Positions 7,183 through 13,642 of a DNA stretch of 15,754 nt are shown piece by piece. Source of the DNA: Acetobacteraceae bacterium (lineage in GTDB: Bacteria; Pseudomonadota; Alphaproteobacteria; Acetobacterales; Acetobacteraceae); NCBI GenBank assembly GCA_947478535.1, contig CANJXD010000076.1, forward strand, positions 1-15,754, read 5' to 3'. Each line of letters opens with the position of its first letter. Position 1 is the first letter of the stretch. The notes beneath the pieces are model-generated. The model was not told the DNA's origin and ran no database searches. It saw only the letters and a list, made by a program, of their open reading frames with translations. Made by a program: the position numbers and the translations under genes.

Positions 7183-8421
7183 ATGGCTGTCAGGCATGTT
7201 CTCGGCGATGGTGCGGATGACTGGACGAGCACAGGCTATGACCTGGCGCGACGCTTCCTGCTCTCCCCTACCCAGGATTTCTACGAAGACATCGATGCCG
7301 GTGGCGGCGATGACACCATCAACGGCTTCGGTGGCAGCGACACCATCGATGGTGGCACCGGCCATGACAGCCTCATGGGCAATGAGGGCTATGACAGCCT
7401 GATCGGCGGCGCCGGCAATGACACGCTGGATGGCGGCATCGGCGACGATACGCTGGCCGGCGGTACCGGCGACGATCAGCTTCGCGGCGGCGCCGGCCTC
7501 GACCTGCTCGATGGGGGCAATGGGCGAGACCTGCTCTCGGGTGGTGACAGCGCGGATACGCTGCTGGGCGCCAGTGGCCATGACACGCTGCGCGGCGATG
7601 CTGGCAATGATCTTCTGGTCGGCGGGTCGCACGATGATCGCCTCGAAGGCGGCGCGGGGAATGATGTGCTCCATGCCGGTGGCCGCTCGGCCGAGGAGCC
7701 GAGTGGCGGCGGCATCGATGTGCTGGATGGCGGCACCGGCGACGACCAGCTCTTCAGCGGCCTGTTCGGCGATACCGCGGCAGGGGACCGGCTCTATGGC
7801 GGTGCGGGGCAGGATATCGCCACGATCAGCCTCGGGAATGCCACCATCGGCGTCACTTTCCTGCGCGGCGTCTTCGATGGCAGCGCGGAACTGCGCGGCA
7901 CCAACGACATGCGGATCGCGCGCGATATCGAACGCCTCTCGATCTCCGGCAGTGCCTTTGCCGATGGTCTGCTCGGCGGTGATGGCGGCGATACGCTGTC
8001 CGGCGGCGGCGGCCATGACCGCCTGATCGGCGGCGCGGGGCGCGATGTGCTGACCGGCGGCACCGGCGCCGACACCTTCGTGTGGTCGCAGATCGGCGAT
8101 AGCGGCGTGGCCCGCGGCACCCGCGACTTGGTGACGGATTTCGAAACCGGCATCTACACCGGCTCCACCGGCTATGTCGGCGACCGGCTGGACTTCTCCG
8201 ACATCGATGCGCGGCAATCGACTGCGGCGAACGACGCCTTCGCCTTCATCGGCCGCGCGGCCTTCGACGGGCATGCAGGCCAGCTCCGCTTCAGCAACGG
8301 CACCGACATCACCCGTGTCGAGGGCGATGTGAATGGCGATGCTGTGGCGGATTTCGTGGTCGAACTCGCCGGGTTGCATGAACTGCGGATGGATGGCGGC
8401 TTCGCCAACTTCATCCTGTAG
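7183..8421 (+). CDS. RTX calcium-binding protein with serralysin-type C-terminal domain
   Basis: This 412-residue protein has a short non-repeat start (1-36), RTX nonapeptides of the GGxGND type (37-210, again 255-295), an interrupting beta segment (210-254), and a peptidase M10 serralysin C-terminal type domain (about 286-412). The last includes GADTFVWSQIGDSG, DLVTDF, DRLDFSDID, DAFAFIG, a GDVNGDAVADF stretch and a terminal NFIL. That domain normally binds Ca2+ and carries the type I secretion signal. No HExxHxxGxxH zinc motif is present, so it is not a protease. The ATG at 7183 is chosen because GGAG (7171-7174) lies 8 nt upstream; an upstream in-frame start at 7054 would overlap the amidase and encode an arginine- and proline-rich stretch unlike the rest. 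Function beyond secretion and Ca2+ binding is unknown. It is the second RTX gene within 3 kb of the first. Confidence 0.88.
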   Translation: MAVRHVLGDGADDWTSTGYDLARRFLLSPTQDFYEDIDAGGGDDTINGFGGSDTIDGGTGHDSLMGNEGYDSLIGGAGNDTLDGGIGDDTLAGGTGDDQLRGGAGLDLLDGGNGRDLLSGGDSADTLLGASGHDTLRGDAGNDLLVGGSHDDRLEGGAGNDVLHAGGRSAEEPSGGGIDVLDGGTGDDQLFSGLFGDTAAGDRLYGGAGQDIATISLGNATIGVTFLRGVFDGSAELRGTNDMRIARDIERLSISGSAFADGLLGGDGGDTLSGGGGHDRLIGGAGRDVLTGGTGADTFVWSQIGDSGVARGTRDLVTDFETGIYTGSTGYVGDRLDFSDIDARQSTAANDAFAFIGRAAFDGHAGQLRFSNGTDITRVEGDVNGDAVADFVVELAGLHELRMDGGFANFIL

Positions 8422-8424
8422 GCG

Positions 8425-9336
8425 TCAACTCCCCAGCAGCACCAGCACCACGCCGGAGACGACGATCAACGCGCCGATCACATCGGTGCGCTTGGCCTTC
8501 TCCCGCAGGAAGAACTTGCTGAAGCCAAGGGTGAACAGGATCTCCACCTGCCCCAGCGCGCGCACCAGTGCCACCGGGGCGAGGGCGAAGGCGCTGAACC
8601 AGCAGGCGGAGCCGAGCGCGGACAGCGCGCCGACCTGCGCGCTGGTCCGCCAGCTGCGGAACACCGCGCGAAATTGCGCCGGCTCCCGCCACGCGAGGTA
8701 GCTGCCCTGCATCGCCGTCTGCATGGCATTCGTCACGGCGAGGATGGCGAGCGCCTTGAACACCAGGTCATCGCCCGCCATCGCCTGGTTCGCCGCCTTG
8801 ATGACAACGCCCGTGGCGCCGAAGCAGAACCCGGCCCCGATGCCGCACAGCGCCGCCGGCTGGGTCAGCCCGCGCAGCAACTCCACCGGTGTCGTTCCCC
8901 GCCCCGCGAGCGATAGGTAAAGCACGCCGCCCACACCGACCGCGATGCCGAGCCAGGACAGCACCGACAGATGCTCCCCCAGCAGCAGCACGGCGATGAT
9001 CGCGGCCTGCATCGCCTCGGTCTTCGAATAGGCCGTGCCGACCGCGAAGTTGCGGTGCCCGAAGGCCATGATGAGCAGGTTCGTCCCCAGGATCTGCCCG
9101 AACCCGCCCAGCGCGCAGAAGGCCAGCACGAGCGGCGCCATCGCCGGCACCCCGTAGCCAAAGGCCAGCGCCCAACCCAGCGCCAGCGCGCAGCCCACCG
9201 GCACGCCGTAGAGGTAGCGCACGACGCCCGCCGCATTCACCGAAAGCTCGCCCCGCAGCTTCTGCTGCAAGGCCGTCCGCCAACACTGGAACAGCGCCGC
9301 GGAGACGGTGAAGCCGACCCACCCGGACAGGATCAT
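8425..9336 (-). CDS. DMT superfamily (EamA-type) transporter
   Basis: This is a 303-residue, very hydrophobic inner-membrane protein with about ten predicted transmembrane segments in two EamA-like halves. The second half ends with the characteristic EILFTLGFSKFFLREKAKR loop followed by a last helix (IGALIVVSGVVLVLLG). The family moves small metabolites, often exporting amino acids or taking up sugars, nucleosides or carboxylates; substrate cannot be read from sequence. Its ATG (9334-9336) overlaps the stop of the upstream enolase-superfamily gene in an ATGA, so the two are probably translationally coupled. The shared substrate may be an acid or sugar handled by that enzyme, but this is inference. 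Its stop lies only 3 bp from the stop of the convergent RTX gene, with no terminator between. Confidence 0.88.
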   Translation of the reverse strand: MILSGWVGFTVSAALFQCWRTALQQKLRGELSVNAAGVVRYLYGVPVGCALALGWALAFGYGVPAMAPLVLAFCALGGFGQILGTNLLIMAFGHRNFAVGTAYSKTEAMQAAIIAVLLLGEHLSVLSWLGIAVGVGGVLYLSLAGRGTTPVELLRGLTQPAALCGIGAGFCFGATGVVIKAANQAMAGDDLVFKALAILAVTNAMQTAMQGSYLAWREPAQFRAVFRSWRTSAQVGALSALGSACWFSAFALAPVALVRALGQVEILFTLGFSKFFLREKAKRTDVIGALIVVSGVVLVLLGS

Positions 9337-10490
9337 CCGAGGCGCGGATCCAGCCAGGGCCGGTCCATGCGCTTCCAGGCCGGCGGCGTCTCCGCCCGCA
9401 ATGCCACGCCGAGGCCCGGCGCGCGGGACAGACGCGCGGTGCCTTCCTCGAAGCGCAGGCTTTCCCCCTCCACCATGTCGAAGAACAGCTCGGTCTCTCC
9501 GAACTGCACCTCCAGCAGGAGAAAATTGGGGATCGTGGCGCAGAGATGCACGGAATGGGCGTGGCAGATCGGCCCGGTCGGGTTGTGCGGCGCCACTTCC
9601 ACCCCGGCGGTCTGGGCGAGGGCGGCGATGCGGCGGATCTCCTCCAACCCACCGGCGTGCTTCACATCCGGCATCAGCACGTCATAGCAGCCGGCTTCCA
9701 CCAGCGGGCGATAGGCGGCGAGCCCGCAGAGGCTCTCCGCGCCCGCCATCCGCATCCCGCGATCATTCGCCATGCCGCGCAGCCGGGTGATCTCCCGGTG
9801 GTTCGCCTCCGCCACCGGGCATTCCATCCAGAACAGGCCGAACGGGGTGACATCGCGCAGCAGCGCGGCGGCACCGCCGGGGGAAAAGCGCCAATGCGCA
9901 TCGACCATCACATCGATGCCGCTGCCCACGGCCTCCCGCACCGCGGCGATGCGGTCCAGCCCTTCGGCATAGGCGGCGCGGTTGCCTGGTGTGTGCCCAT
10001 CCTCCCACATCAGGGGCTCGAAGGGCGCCAGCTTCACGGCCGCGAAGCCCGCCGCCACGGCGCGCTGCGCGGCGGCGGCGAAGCCTTCCGGCGTGCGCGG
10101 ATTGGTGCCGCGATTGATGTTGGCATAAAGCCGAACGGGGTCATGCAGCGCACCGCCGAGCAGCGCGTGCAGCGGTTCCCCATTCCGTTGCGCCGCCAGG
10201 TCGCACAGCGCCTGTTCGAAGGCCGAAAGCGCCGTCGCCGCCACCAGCCCGCCCGGAGCATGTGGCAGCAGCCGGGCGATGCGGTTGCGGTCCCGAGCAT
10301 CCGCGCCACGCAGGTTGGCATCGAGCCGCCCGACCTCCGCCGCCACCAGCGGTTCCTGATTGGCCAGCGTGCATTCGCCGATGCCGCGGCGGCCATCCTC
10401 CGTCGTCACCTCGACGAAGCACCAGTTGGTCTTCGGCGTCACGTTGAAGCCGCGAAAGGCGATGCCGCGGATCGTGCTCGGGCTGGTCAT
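9333..10490 (-). CDS. Enolase superfamily, mandelate racemase-subgroup sugar-acid dehydratase-like enzyme
   Basis: This 385-residue protein has an enolase-superfamily capping domain and a (beta/alpha)7-beta barrel. Likely Mg2+ ligands are Asp197 (VMVDAHW), Glu223 (FWMECPV) and Glu252 (MAGAES). Further active-site candidates are Lys153 (AVKLAP), His199 in the D-x-H motif, Asp275 (MPDVKHAGG), His302 (VAPHNPTGP) and Glu327. The D-x-H, the PHNPTGP loop and the PGLGV tail resemble D-galactonate dehydratase (DgoD/GalD), which uses the D-x-H histidine as acid and the distal His as base. A sugar-acid dehydratase is therefore likely; racemase or cycloisomerase activity is less so. Two adjacent ATGs lie at 10493 and 10490; 10490 sits 8 nt from the AGGA at 10499-10502. 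It starts about 10 bp after the Bug receptor gene and overlaps the DMT transporter gene by 4 bp. Confidence 0.88.
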   Translation of the reverse strand: MTSPSTIRGIAFRGFNVTPKTNWCFVEVTTEDGRRGIGECTLANQEPLVAAEVGRLDANLRGADARDRNRIARLLPHAPGGLVAATALSAFEQALCDLAAQRNGEPLHALLGGALHDPVRLYANINRGTNPRTPEGFAAAAQRAVAAGFAAVKLAPFEPLMWEDGHTPGNRAAYAEGLDRIAAVREAVGSGIDVMVDAHWRFSPGGAAALLRDVTPFGLFWMECPVAEANHREITRLRGMANDRGMRMAGAESLCGLAAYRPLVEAGCYDVLMPDVKHAGGLEEIRRIAALAQTAGVEVAPHNPTGPICHAHSVHLCATIPNFLLLEVQFGETELFFDMVEGESLRFEEGTARLSRAPGLGVALRAETPPAWKRMDRPWLDPRLG

Positions 10491-10500
10491 CATCGGGGTC

Positions 10501-11481
10501 CTAATCGATCCGGATATTCGCGCGCGCGGCCAAGTCCTTCCACCGCGCGATATCGGTCCGCACGCGCTGCGCGAGCACCTCGGGCGGGGAGGCGACGAGG
10601 TCGCCGCCCAGCGCCCGCAGCCGCATCCGCACATCCGGGATCTGCGCCACGCGCTGCAACTCCGCCAGCATGCGCGCGACGATCGGCGCCGGCGTGCCGG
10701 GCGGCGCGAACATCGCGTTCCAGGCCAGCGTCTCGAAGCCCGGGAGGCCGCTTTCGTGGATCGTCGGCACCTCCGGCAGATCGGGGCTGCGCGTCAGGCT
10801 GGTGACGGCGAGCGGCTTCAATTCGCCACGCTGGATGAAGCCCATGATGTTCACGAGGTTGGCGATCAGCACCGGCGCATCCCCCTGCACCGCCGCCTGC
10901 CCCATGGCCGGCGCGCCGCGATAGGGAATGTGCACGAGGTCGAGCCCCGCGACGGACTTGAACAGTTCCATCGAGAAATGCGCGGAGGAGCCCGGTCCGG
11001 CGGAGCCGTAATTCACCTGCCCCGGCCGCGCCCGCACATAAGCCATCAGTTCCTGCACGGTATTCACCGGCAGCACCCGCGGATTGACCGCCAGCAGGTT
11101 CGGCCCGGTGACGAGCAGGGAGACCGGCACGAAGGCGGTCTCGAGGTCATAGGGCAGGTCCCGGTACAGCGCGGCGTTGATGCCGTTGGACCCGGCATTG
11201 CCGAGCAGCCAGGTGTAGCCATCCGGCGCGCTCCGGAAGGCCGCCTCCACCCCGATGCGCCCGCCCGCGCCACCGCGGTTGTCCACCGCCACGGGCTGGC
11301 CGAAGCCCTGTTCGAGGTAGTGGGAGAAGATGCGCGCGGTGCTGTCATTGCCGCTGCCCGCGGTATCCGGCAGCAGCAGGCGGATCGCCCGCGCCGGCCA
11401 GGCCTGGGCACGGGCGATGCGGGGCGTGGCCATCGGTGCGGCCACCGCGGCGACGAGCAGGGTTCGGCGTGACGTTGTCAT
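10501..11481 (-). CDS. Bug-family (TctC-type) periplasmic solute-binding protein
   Basis: This is a 326-residue receptor of the tripartite tricarboxylate transporter family. Residues 1-26 form a signal peptide with a twin-arginine-like SRRTLL motif and likely cleavage after ARA (about residue 25). Family landmarks are VDNRGGAGGRIGVEAA (66-81), APDGYTWLLGN, the YDLETAFVPVSLL stretch, VNYGSAGPGSSAHFSMELFK, HIPYRGAPA and the C-terminal ARWKDLAARANI. Bug proteins bind carboxylates, amino acids or related compounds in the periplasm. No TctA or TctB membrane subunits are in the window, so it is an orphan receptor, as is common for this expanded family. The ATG at 11481 has GGAG (11489-11492) 7 nt upstream. 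It is the first gene of a tight unit with the dehydratase-like enzyme and the DMT transporter, which suggests a sugar acid or related carboxylate as ligand. Confidence 0.93.
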   Translation of the reverse strand: MTTSRRTLLVAAVAAPMATPRIARAQAWPARAIRLLLPDTAGSGNDSTARIFSHYLEQGFGQPVAVDNRGGAGGRIGVEAAFRSAPDGYTWLLGNAGSNGINAALYRDLPYDLETAFVPVSLLVTGPNLLAVNPRVLPVNTVQELMAYVRARPGQVNYGSAGPGSSAHFSMELFKSVAGLDLVHIPYRGAPAMGQAAVQGDAPVLIANLVNIMGFIQRGELKPLAVTSLTRSPDLPEVPTIHESGLPGFETLAWNAMFAPPGTPAPIVARMLAELQRVAQIPDVRMRLRALGGDLVASPPEVLAQRVRTDIARWKDLAARANIRID

Positions 11482-11557
11482 GGTTTCTCTCCCCGGGCAG
11501 GCAGTCTCAGGCGCCGATGATCGCGCGCCTGAGCTTCGCCGGCCAGGGGGAGAAGCA

Positions 11558-11581
11558 GGTGCGGGCAGTCAGCGCCGCACC
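11558..11581 (-). terminator. Hairpin across the stop codon of the amidohydrolase gene
   Basis: GGTGCGG (11558-11564) and CCGCACC (11575-11581) form a 7-bp stem with a 10-nt loop that contains the TGA stop (11569-11571). On the minus strand it is followed by GCTTCTCCCCC, which is only weakly T-rich. It may slow or end transcription before the Bug operon, whose start is about 75 bp downstream. The rest of the 87-bp gap (11482-11568) shows no convincing promoter. Confidence 0.25.
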
Positions 11582-12984
11582 TTCCCCCAGCCCGGATCCT
11601 CCACCACCATATGACCGAGCTTGGCGCGTTCGAGCATGGCGCTCGATTCCCGCCAGGCGGCCTCGGTGATCTCCGCCGCGTCGATCCCCGGCGTGACGCG
11701 GTCCCGCATCTTCACTTCGCCGTCGATCACCACATCCATCACGTCATGCCCGTTGGCGAAGTAGACGACGCGGGCCACCGGCATGTTCGCGGGCGCCATG
11801 TGCGGCGCCGTGAGGTCGACGGTGATGATGTCGGCCTTCTTCCCGACTTCGAGGCTGCCCAGCTCGGCATCGAGCCCCATGCCCTTTGCCGCGTCGATCG
11901 TCACCATCTCCAGCGCCTTGCCGGGGGGGATCATCGTCTCGTCGCGGAAATGGCGCTGGTGCAGGCGGATGCACTGGAACATGTGGCGGAACATGTCGCC
12001 GCTGCGGTCCGGCGCCGTGGCGTCGCTGCCGATCATCACGGTGACGCCGGCCTCCATCAGCTTCGGCGCCGGGCAGTAGCCCCGCACCACGGCGATGGCG
12101 GAGGGGTTGTGCACCACGCTCGCGCCCGTGCGGACCAGCGTGTCGATATCCGCATCGGTCAGCTCCGTGCAGTGGCTGTGCCAGGTGTCGGGGCCGATGA
12201 GCCCGAACATCCGGTCCGCGATCTCGATGCTGCCGCTGCGATGCCCATCCTGATGGAACCAGGCGCCATGCTTCTTGCCGACATCGCGCACGGCCCGGCC
12301 CTGGCGCTCGATCTCGCGCACCTTGGCCGGATCATGCTTCGCTTCGCGATAGACCGGCATCAGCGTCGCCACCTTGACGCGACCCTTGTTGTGCCAGGTC
12401 TCGACGCCGGCGGTGATGGTCTCCAGCTGCTGTTCGAAGCTGACGGGGCGCTCCACGCCATCCGGCATCACATAGGGGCGCGGGAAGGGCGGGCGCGTCG
12501 GGCCGAGGACGAGGACGCTGCGGATGCCGATGGATTCCGTCCCCTCCGCATGCGCGTCGGTGAAGGCGGGGTGATCGACACGCCCGATGCTGTCCCCGCC
12601 GCCGAGCAGCGAGACGCCGGTGGTGACGCCGAAGCGCAGCCTCTCATAAGCCGCGAGCCGCGCTTCCGCCTTCCAGAAGGAAGGGGGGGAGGCGAGGGTG
12701 TAGATGATGCGGCAGGCCTCGGACCATGCGGCACCGTCGTTGTTGCCCATGGTCTTCACCAGGCCATGCCCGGCATGGGCGTGCCCGTCGATCAGCCCGG
12801 GCAGGATGGCCTTGCCCTTGGCGTCGATCACGGTGGTGGCGCTGGGATGCGCGGCGGTGACTTCGGCCGTGGTGCCGACGGCCACGATGCGGCCATCCGT
12901 GACGGCGACGGCACCGTCCGCGATGACGCGGCGGGTGGCGTCCATGGTGATGAGGACGCCGCCGTGGATGAGAAGATCAGTCAT
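11569..12984 (-). CDS. Metal-dependent amidohydrolase (AtzA/TrzN-like, cytosine deaminase-related)
   Basis: This 471-residue protein belongs to the amidohydrolase superfamily, which hydrolyses amide, amine or halide groups on rings and related compounds. Candidate metal and catalytic residues are His68 and His70 (DGHAHAGH), His244 (AWFHQDGH), His271 (WHSHCTEL) and Asp321 (MIGSDATAPD). These positions closely match the HxH...H...H...D order of atrazine chlorohydrolase. The usual HxxE acid after His244 is HQDG here, so the reaction may differ. N- and C-terminal beta-sandwich segments (LLIHGGVLITMD; LEVGKKADIITVDL...VVIDGEVKMRD) are present. It has no signal peptide. The ATG at 12984 has AGGAG (12990-12994) 5 nt upstream. 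That start overlaps the stop of the upstream DUF559 gene by 4 bp (ATGA), implying translational coupling. Substrate is unknown; guanine- or triazine-like compounds and hydroxy-substituted rings are possibilities. Confidence 0.9.
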   Translation of the reverse strand: MTDLLIHGGVLITMDATRRVIADGAVAVTDGRIVAVGTTAEVTAAHPSATTVIDAKGKAILPGLIDGHAHAGHGLVKTMGNNDGAAWSEACRIIYTLASPPSFWKAEARLAAYERLRFGVTTGVSLLGGGDSIGRVDHPAFTDAHAEGTESIGIRSVLVLGPTRPPFPRPYVMPDGVERPVSFEQQLETITAGVETWHNKGRVKVATLMPVYREAKHDPAKVREIERQGRAVRDVGKKHGAWFHQDGHRSGSIEIADRMFGLIGPDTWHSHCTELTDADIDTLVRTGASVVHNPSAIAVVRGYCPAPKLMEAGVTVMIGSDATAPDRSGDMFRHMFQCIRLHQRHFRDETMIPPGKALEMVTIDAAKGMGLDAELGSLEVGKKADIITVDLTAPHMAPANMPVARVVYFANGHDVMDVVIDGEVKMRDRVTPGIDAAEITEAAWRESSAMLERAKLGHMVVEDPGWGKVRR

Positions 12985-13385
12985 GGGTTCTCCTGGTTGC
13001 TGCGGAAGCATGCGTCCGCGCTGGGTATCGTGGCGTGCGGCGCGATCAGTGCGGTGGTGATCGCGGCCAGCACGCCCTCAAGGTTGGTGGTGATGTCATT
13101 GTTCCAGAAGCGCAGCACCCGCCAGCCCTGGTGTTGCAATGCCTCGTCGCGTGCGGCATCGCGCGGGCCGCCATGCTGTCCGCCATCGACCTCGATGACG
13201 AGGCGCGCTTCGGTGCACGCAAAATCGACGACGAAGGGCGGCACCGGGTGCTGCCGCCGGAACCGAACGCCGAGCGCCTTCGCCCTCAGCGCGCGCCACA
13301 GCAGGGTTTCCGCATCCGTCGCGTGTCGCCGGAGCCGGCGCGCCCTGTCGCGAAGGGCGGTGGTTGCAGCCTCCGCGTCCGTCAT
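12981..13385 (-). CDS. DUF559 (very-short-patch-repair-like) endonuclease-domain protein
   Basis: This 134-residue protein has the DUF559 / PD-(D/E)xK nuclease-like fold. An Arg-rich helix (12-22) and DAETLLWRALRAK (24-36) precede FRRQHPVPPFVVDF (42-55). The catalytic-type acidic residues Asp54, Glu65 and Asp67 are seen in VVDFA and LVIEVDGGQH, with Gln70-His71 after them, and W88RVLRFWNNDI follows. The fold resembles Vsr mismatch endonucleases; small stand-alone DUF559 proteins are widespread and their cellular role is not settled. The start at 13385 lies directly against the palindromic repeat block and has only a weak GAGG-type site. Its stop overlaps the amidohydrolase start in an ATGA, an unexpected pairing of a nuclease with a metabolic enzyme. 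Confidence 0.88.
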   Translation of the reverse strand: MTDAEAATTALRDRARRLRRHATDAETLLWRALRAKALGVRFRRQHPVPPFVVDFACTEARLVIEVDGGQHGGPRDAARDEALQHQGWRVLRFWNNDITTNLEGVLAAITTALIAPHATIPSADACFRSNQENP

Positions 13386-13394
13386 CGCGCGAGC

Positions 13395-13440
13395 CCCCCC
13401 TCACCCAACCCTCTCCCCCCTGCGGGTGGAGAGGGCTTCC
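13395..13440. repeat. Palindromic intergenic repeat, copy 1
   Basis: This element has a CCCCCCTCACCCAACC head followed by a hairpin. CCCTCTCC (13409-13416) pairs with GGAGAGGG (13428-13435), then three more C-G pairs close a TGC loop. Its first 29 bases (13395-13423) are identical to those of copy 3 (13584-13612) in the same orientation. It begins 10 bp upstream of the DUF559 start, so it sits in the 5' leader of that gene. Elements of this CCCTCACCC...CCCTCTCCC kind are common between genes in high-GC Proteobacteria. Confidence 0.8.
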
Positions 13441-13466
13441 GAGGGCGTTGCGTCTGCTGCGGCAGG

Positions 13467-13537
13467 CCCTCGCCCCCATCGGGGGAGAGGGTCGCGCAGG
13501 CTTGGCGCGAAGCGCCTAGCCGCAGCGGGTGAGGGGG
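13467..13537. repeat. Palindromic intergenic repeat, copy 2 (inverted, with 35-bp insert)
   Basis: This copy is in opposite orientation to copies 1 and 3. Its hairpin is CCCTC-G-CCCCC (13467-13477), loop ATC, GGGGG-A-GAGGG (13481-13491), with one mismatch. The GGGTGAGGGGG at 13527-13537 is the complement of the CCCCCTCACCC head. About 35 bp (13492-13526) separate the two parts, where copies 1 and 3 have only AA. That insert contains its own short palindrome, GGCGCGAAGCGCC (13504-13516). Confidence 0.75.
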
Positions 13538-13583
13538 CGAACACGCGGCGGATAGCGAGACGCGCACCCAGCGTCGCGCAAGT

Positions 13584-13627
13584 CCCCCCTCACCCAACCC
13601 TCTCCCCCCTGCTCGGGGCGAGGGCTT
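13584..13627. repeat. Palindromic intergenic repeat, copy 3
   Basis: The first 29 bases match copy 1 exactly. The hairpin arm differs: CCCTC-T-CCCC (13598-13607) pairs with GGGG-C-GAGGG (13615-13624), with one mismatch. It lies 16 bp after the stop codon of the solute-binding protein gene (minus strand), where it could act as a transcription end or RNA-stabilising structure. Between copies 2 and 3 (13538-13583) nothing else is recognisable. Confidence 0.8.
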
Positions 13628-13642
13628 CGAGCCGGCCACCCC

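Noticed and set aside
7096..8379. 427-codon open frame antisense to the second RTX gene
   Set aside because: Same effect as in the larger RTX gene; composition is that of a repeat shadow and it lacks any recognisable motif.
7183..8421. Serralysin protease
   Set aside because: Only the M10 C-terminal domain is present; no HExxHxxGxxH zinc motif or Met-turn is seen.
10491..10634. Longer N-terminus for the dehydratase-like enzyme
   Set aside because: The 48-residue extension is Cys/Arg/Pro-rich, overlaps the Bug gene, and precedes a natural enolase-superfamily start.
13386..13642. CRISPR array
   Set aside because: Only three copies, in mixed orientation and with uneven spacing and internal palindromes; there are no regular spacers and no cas genes.
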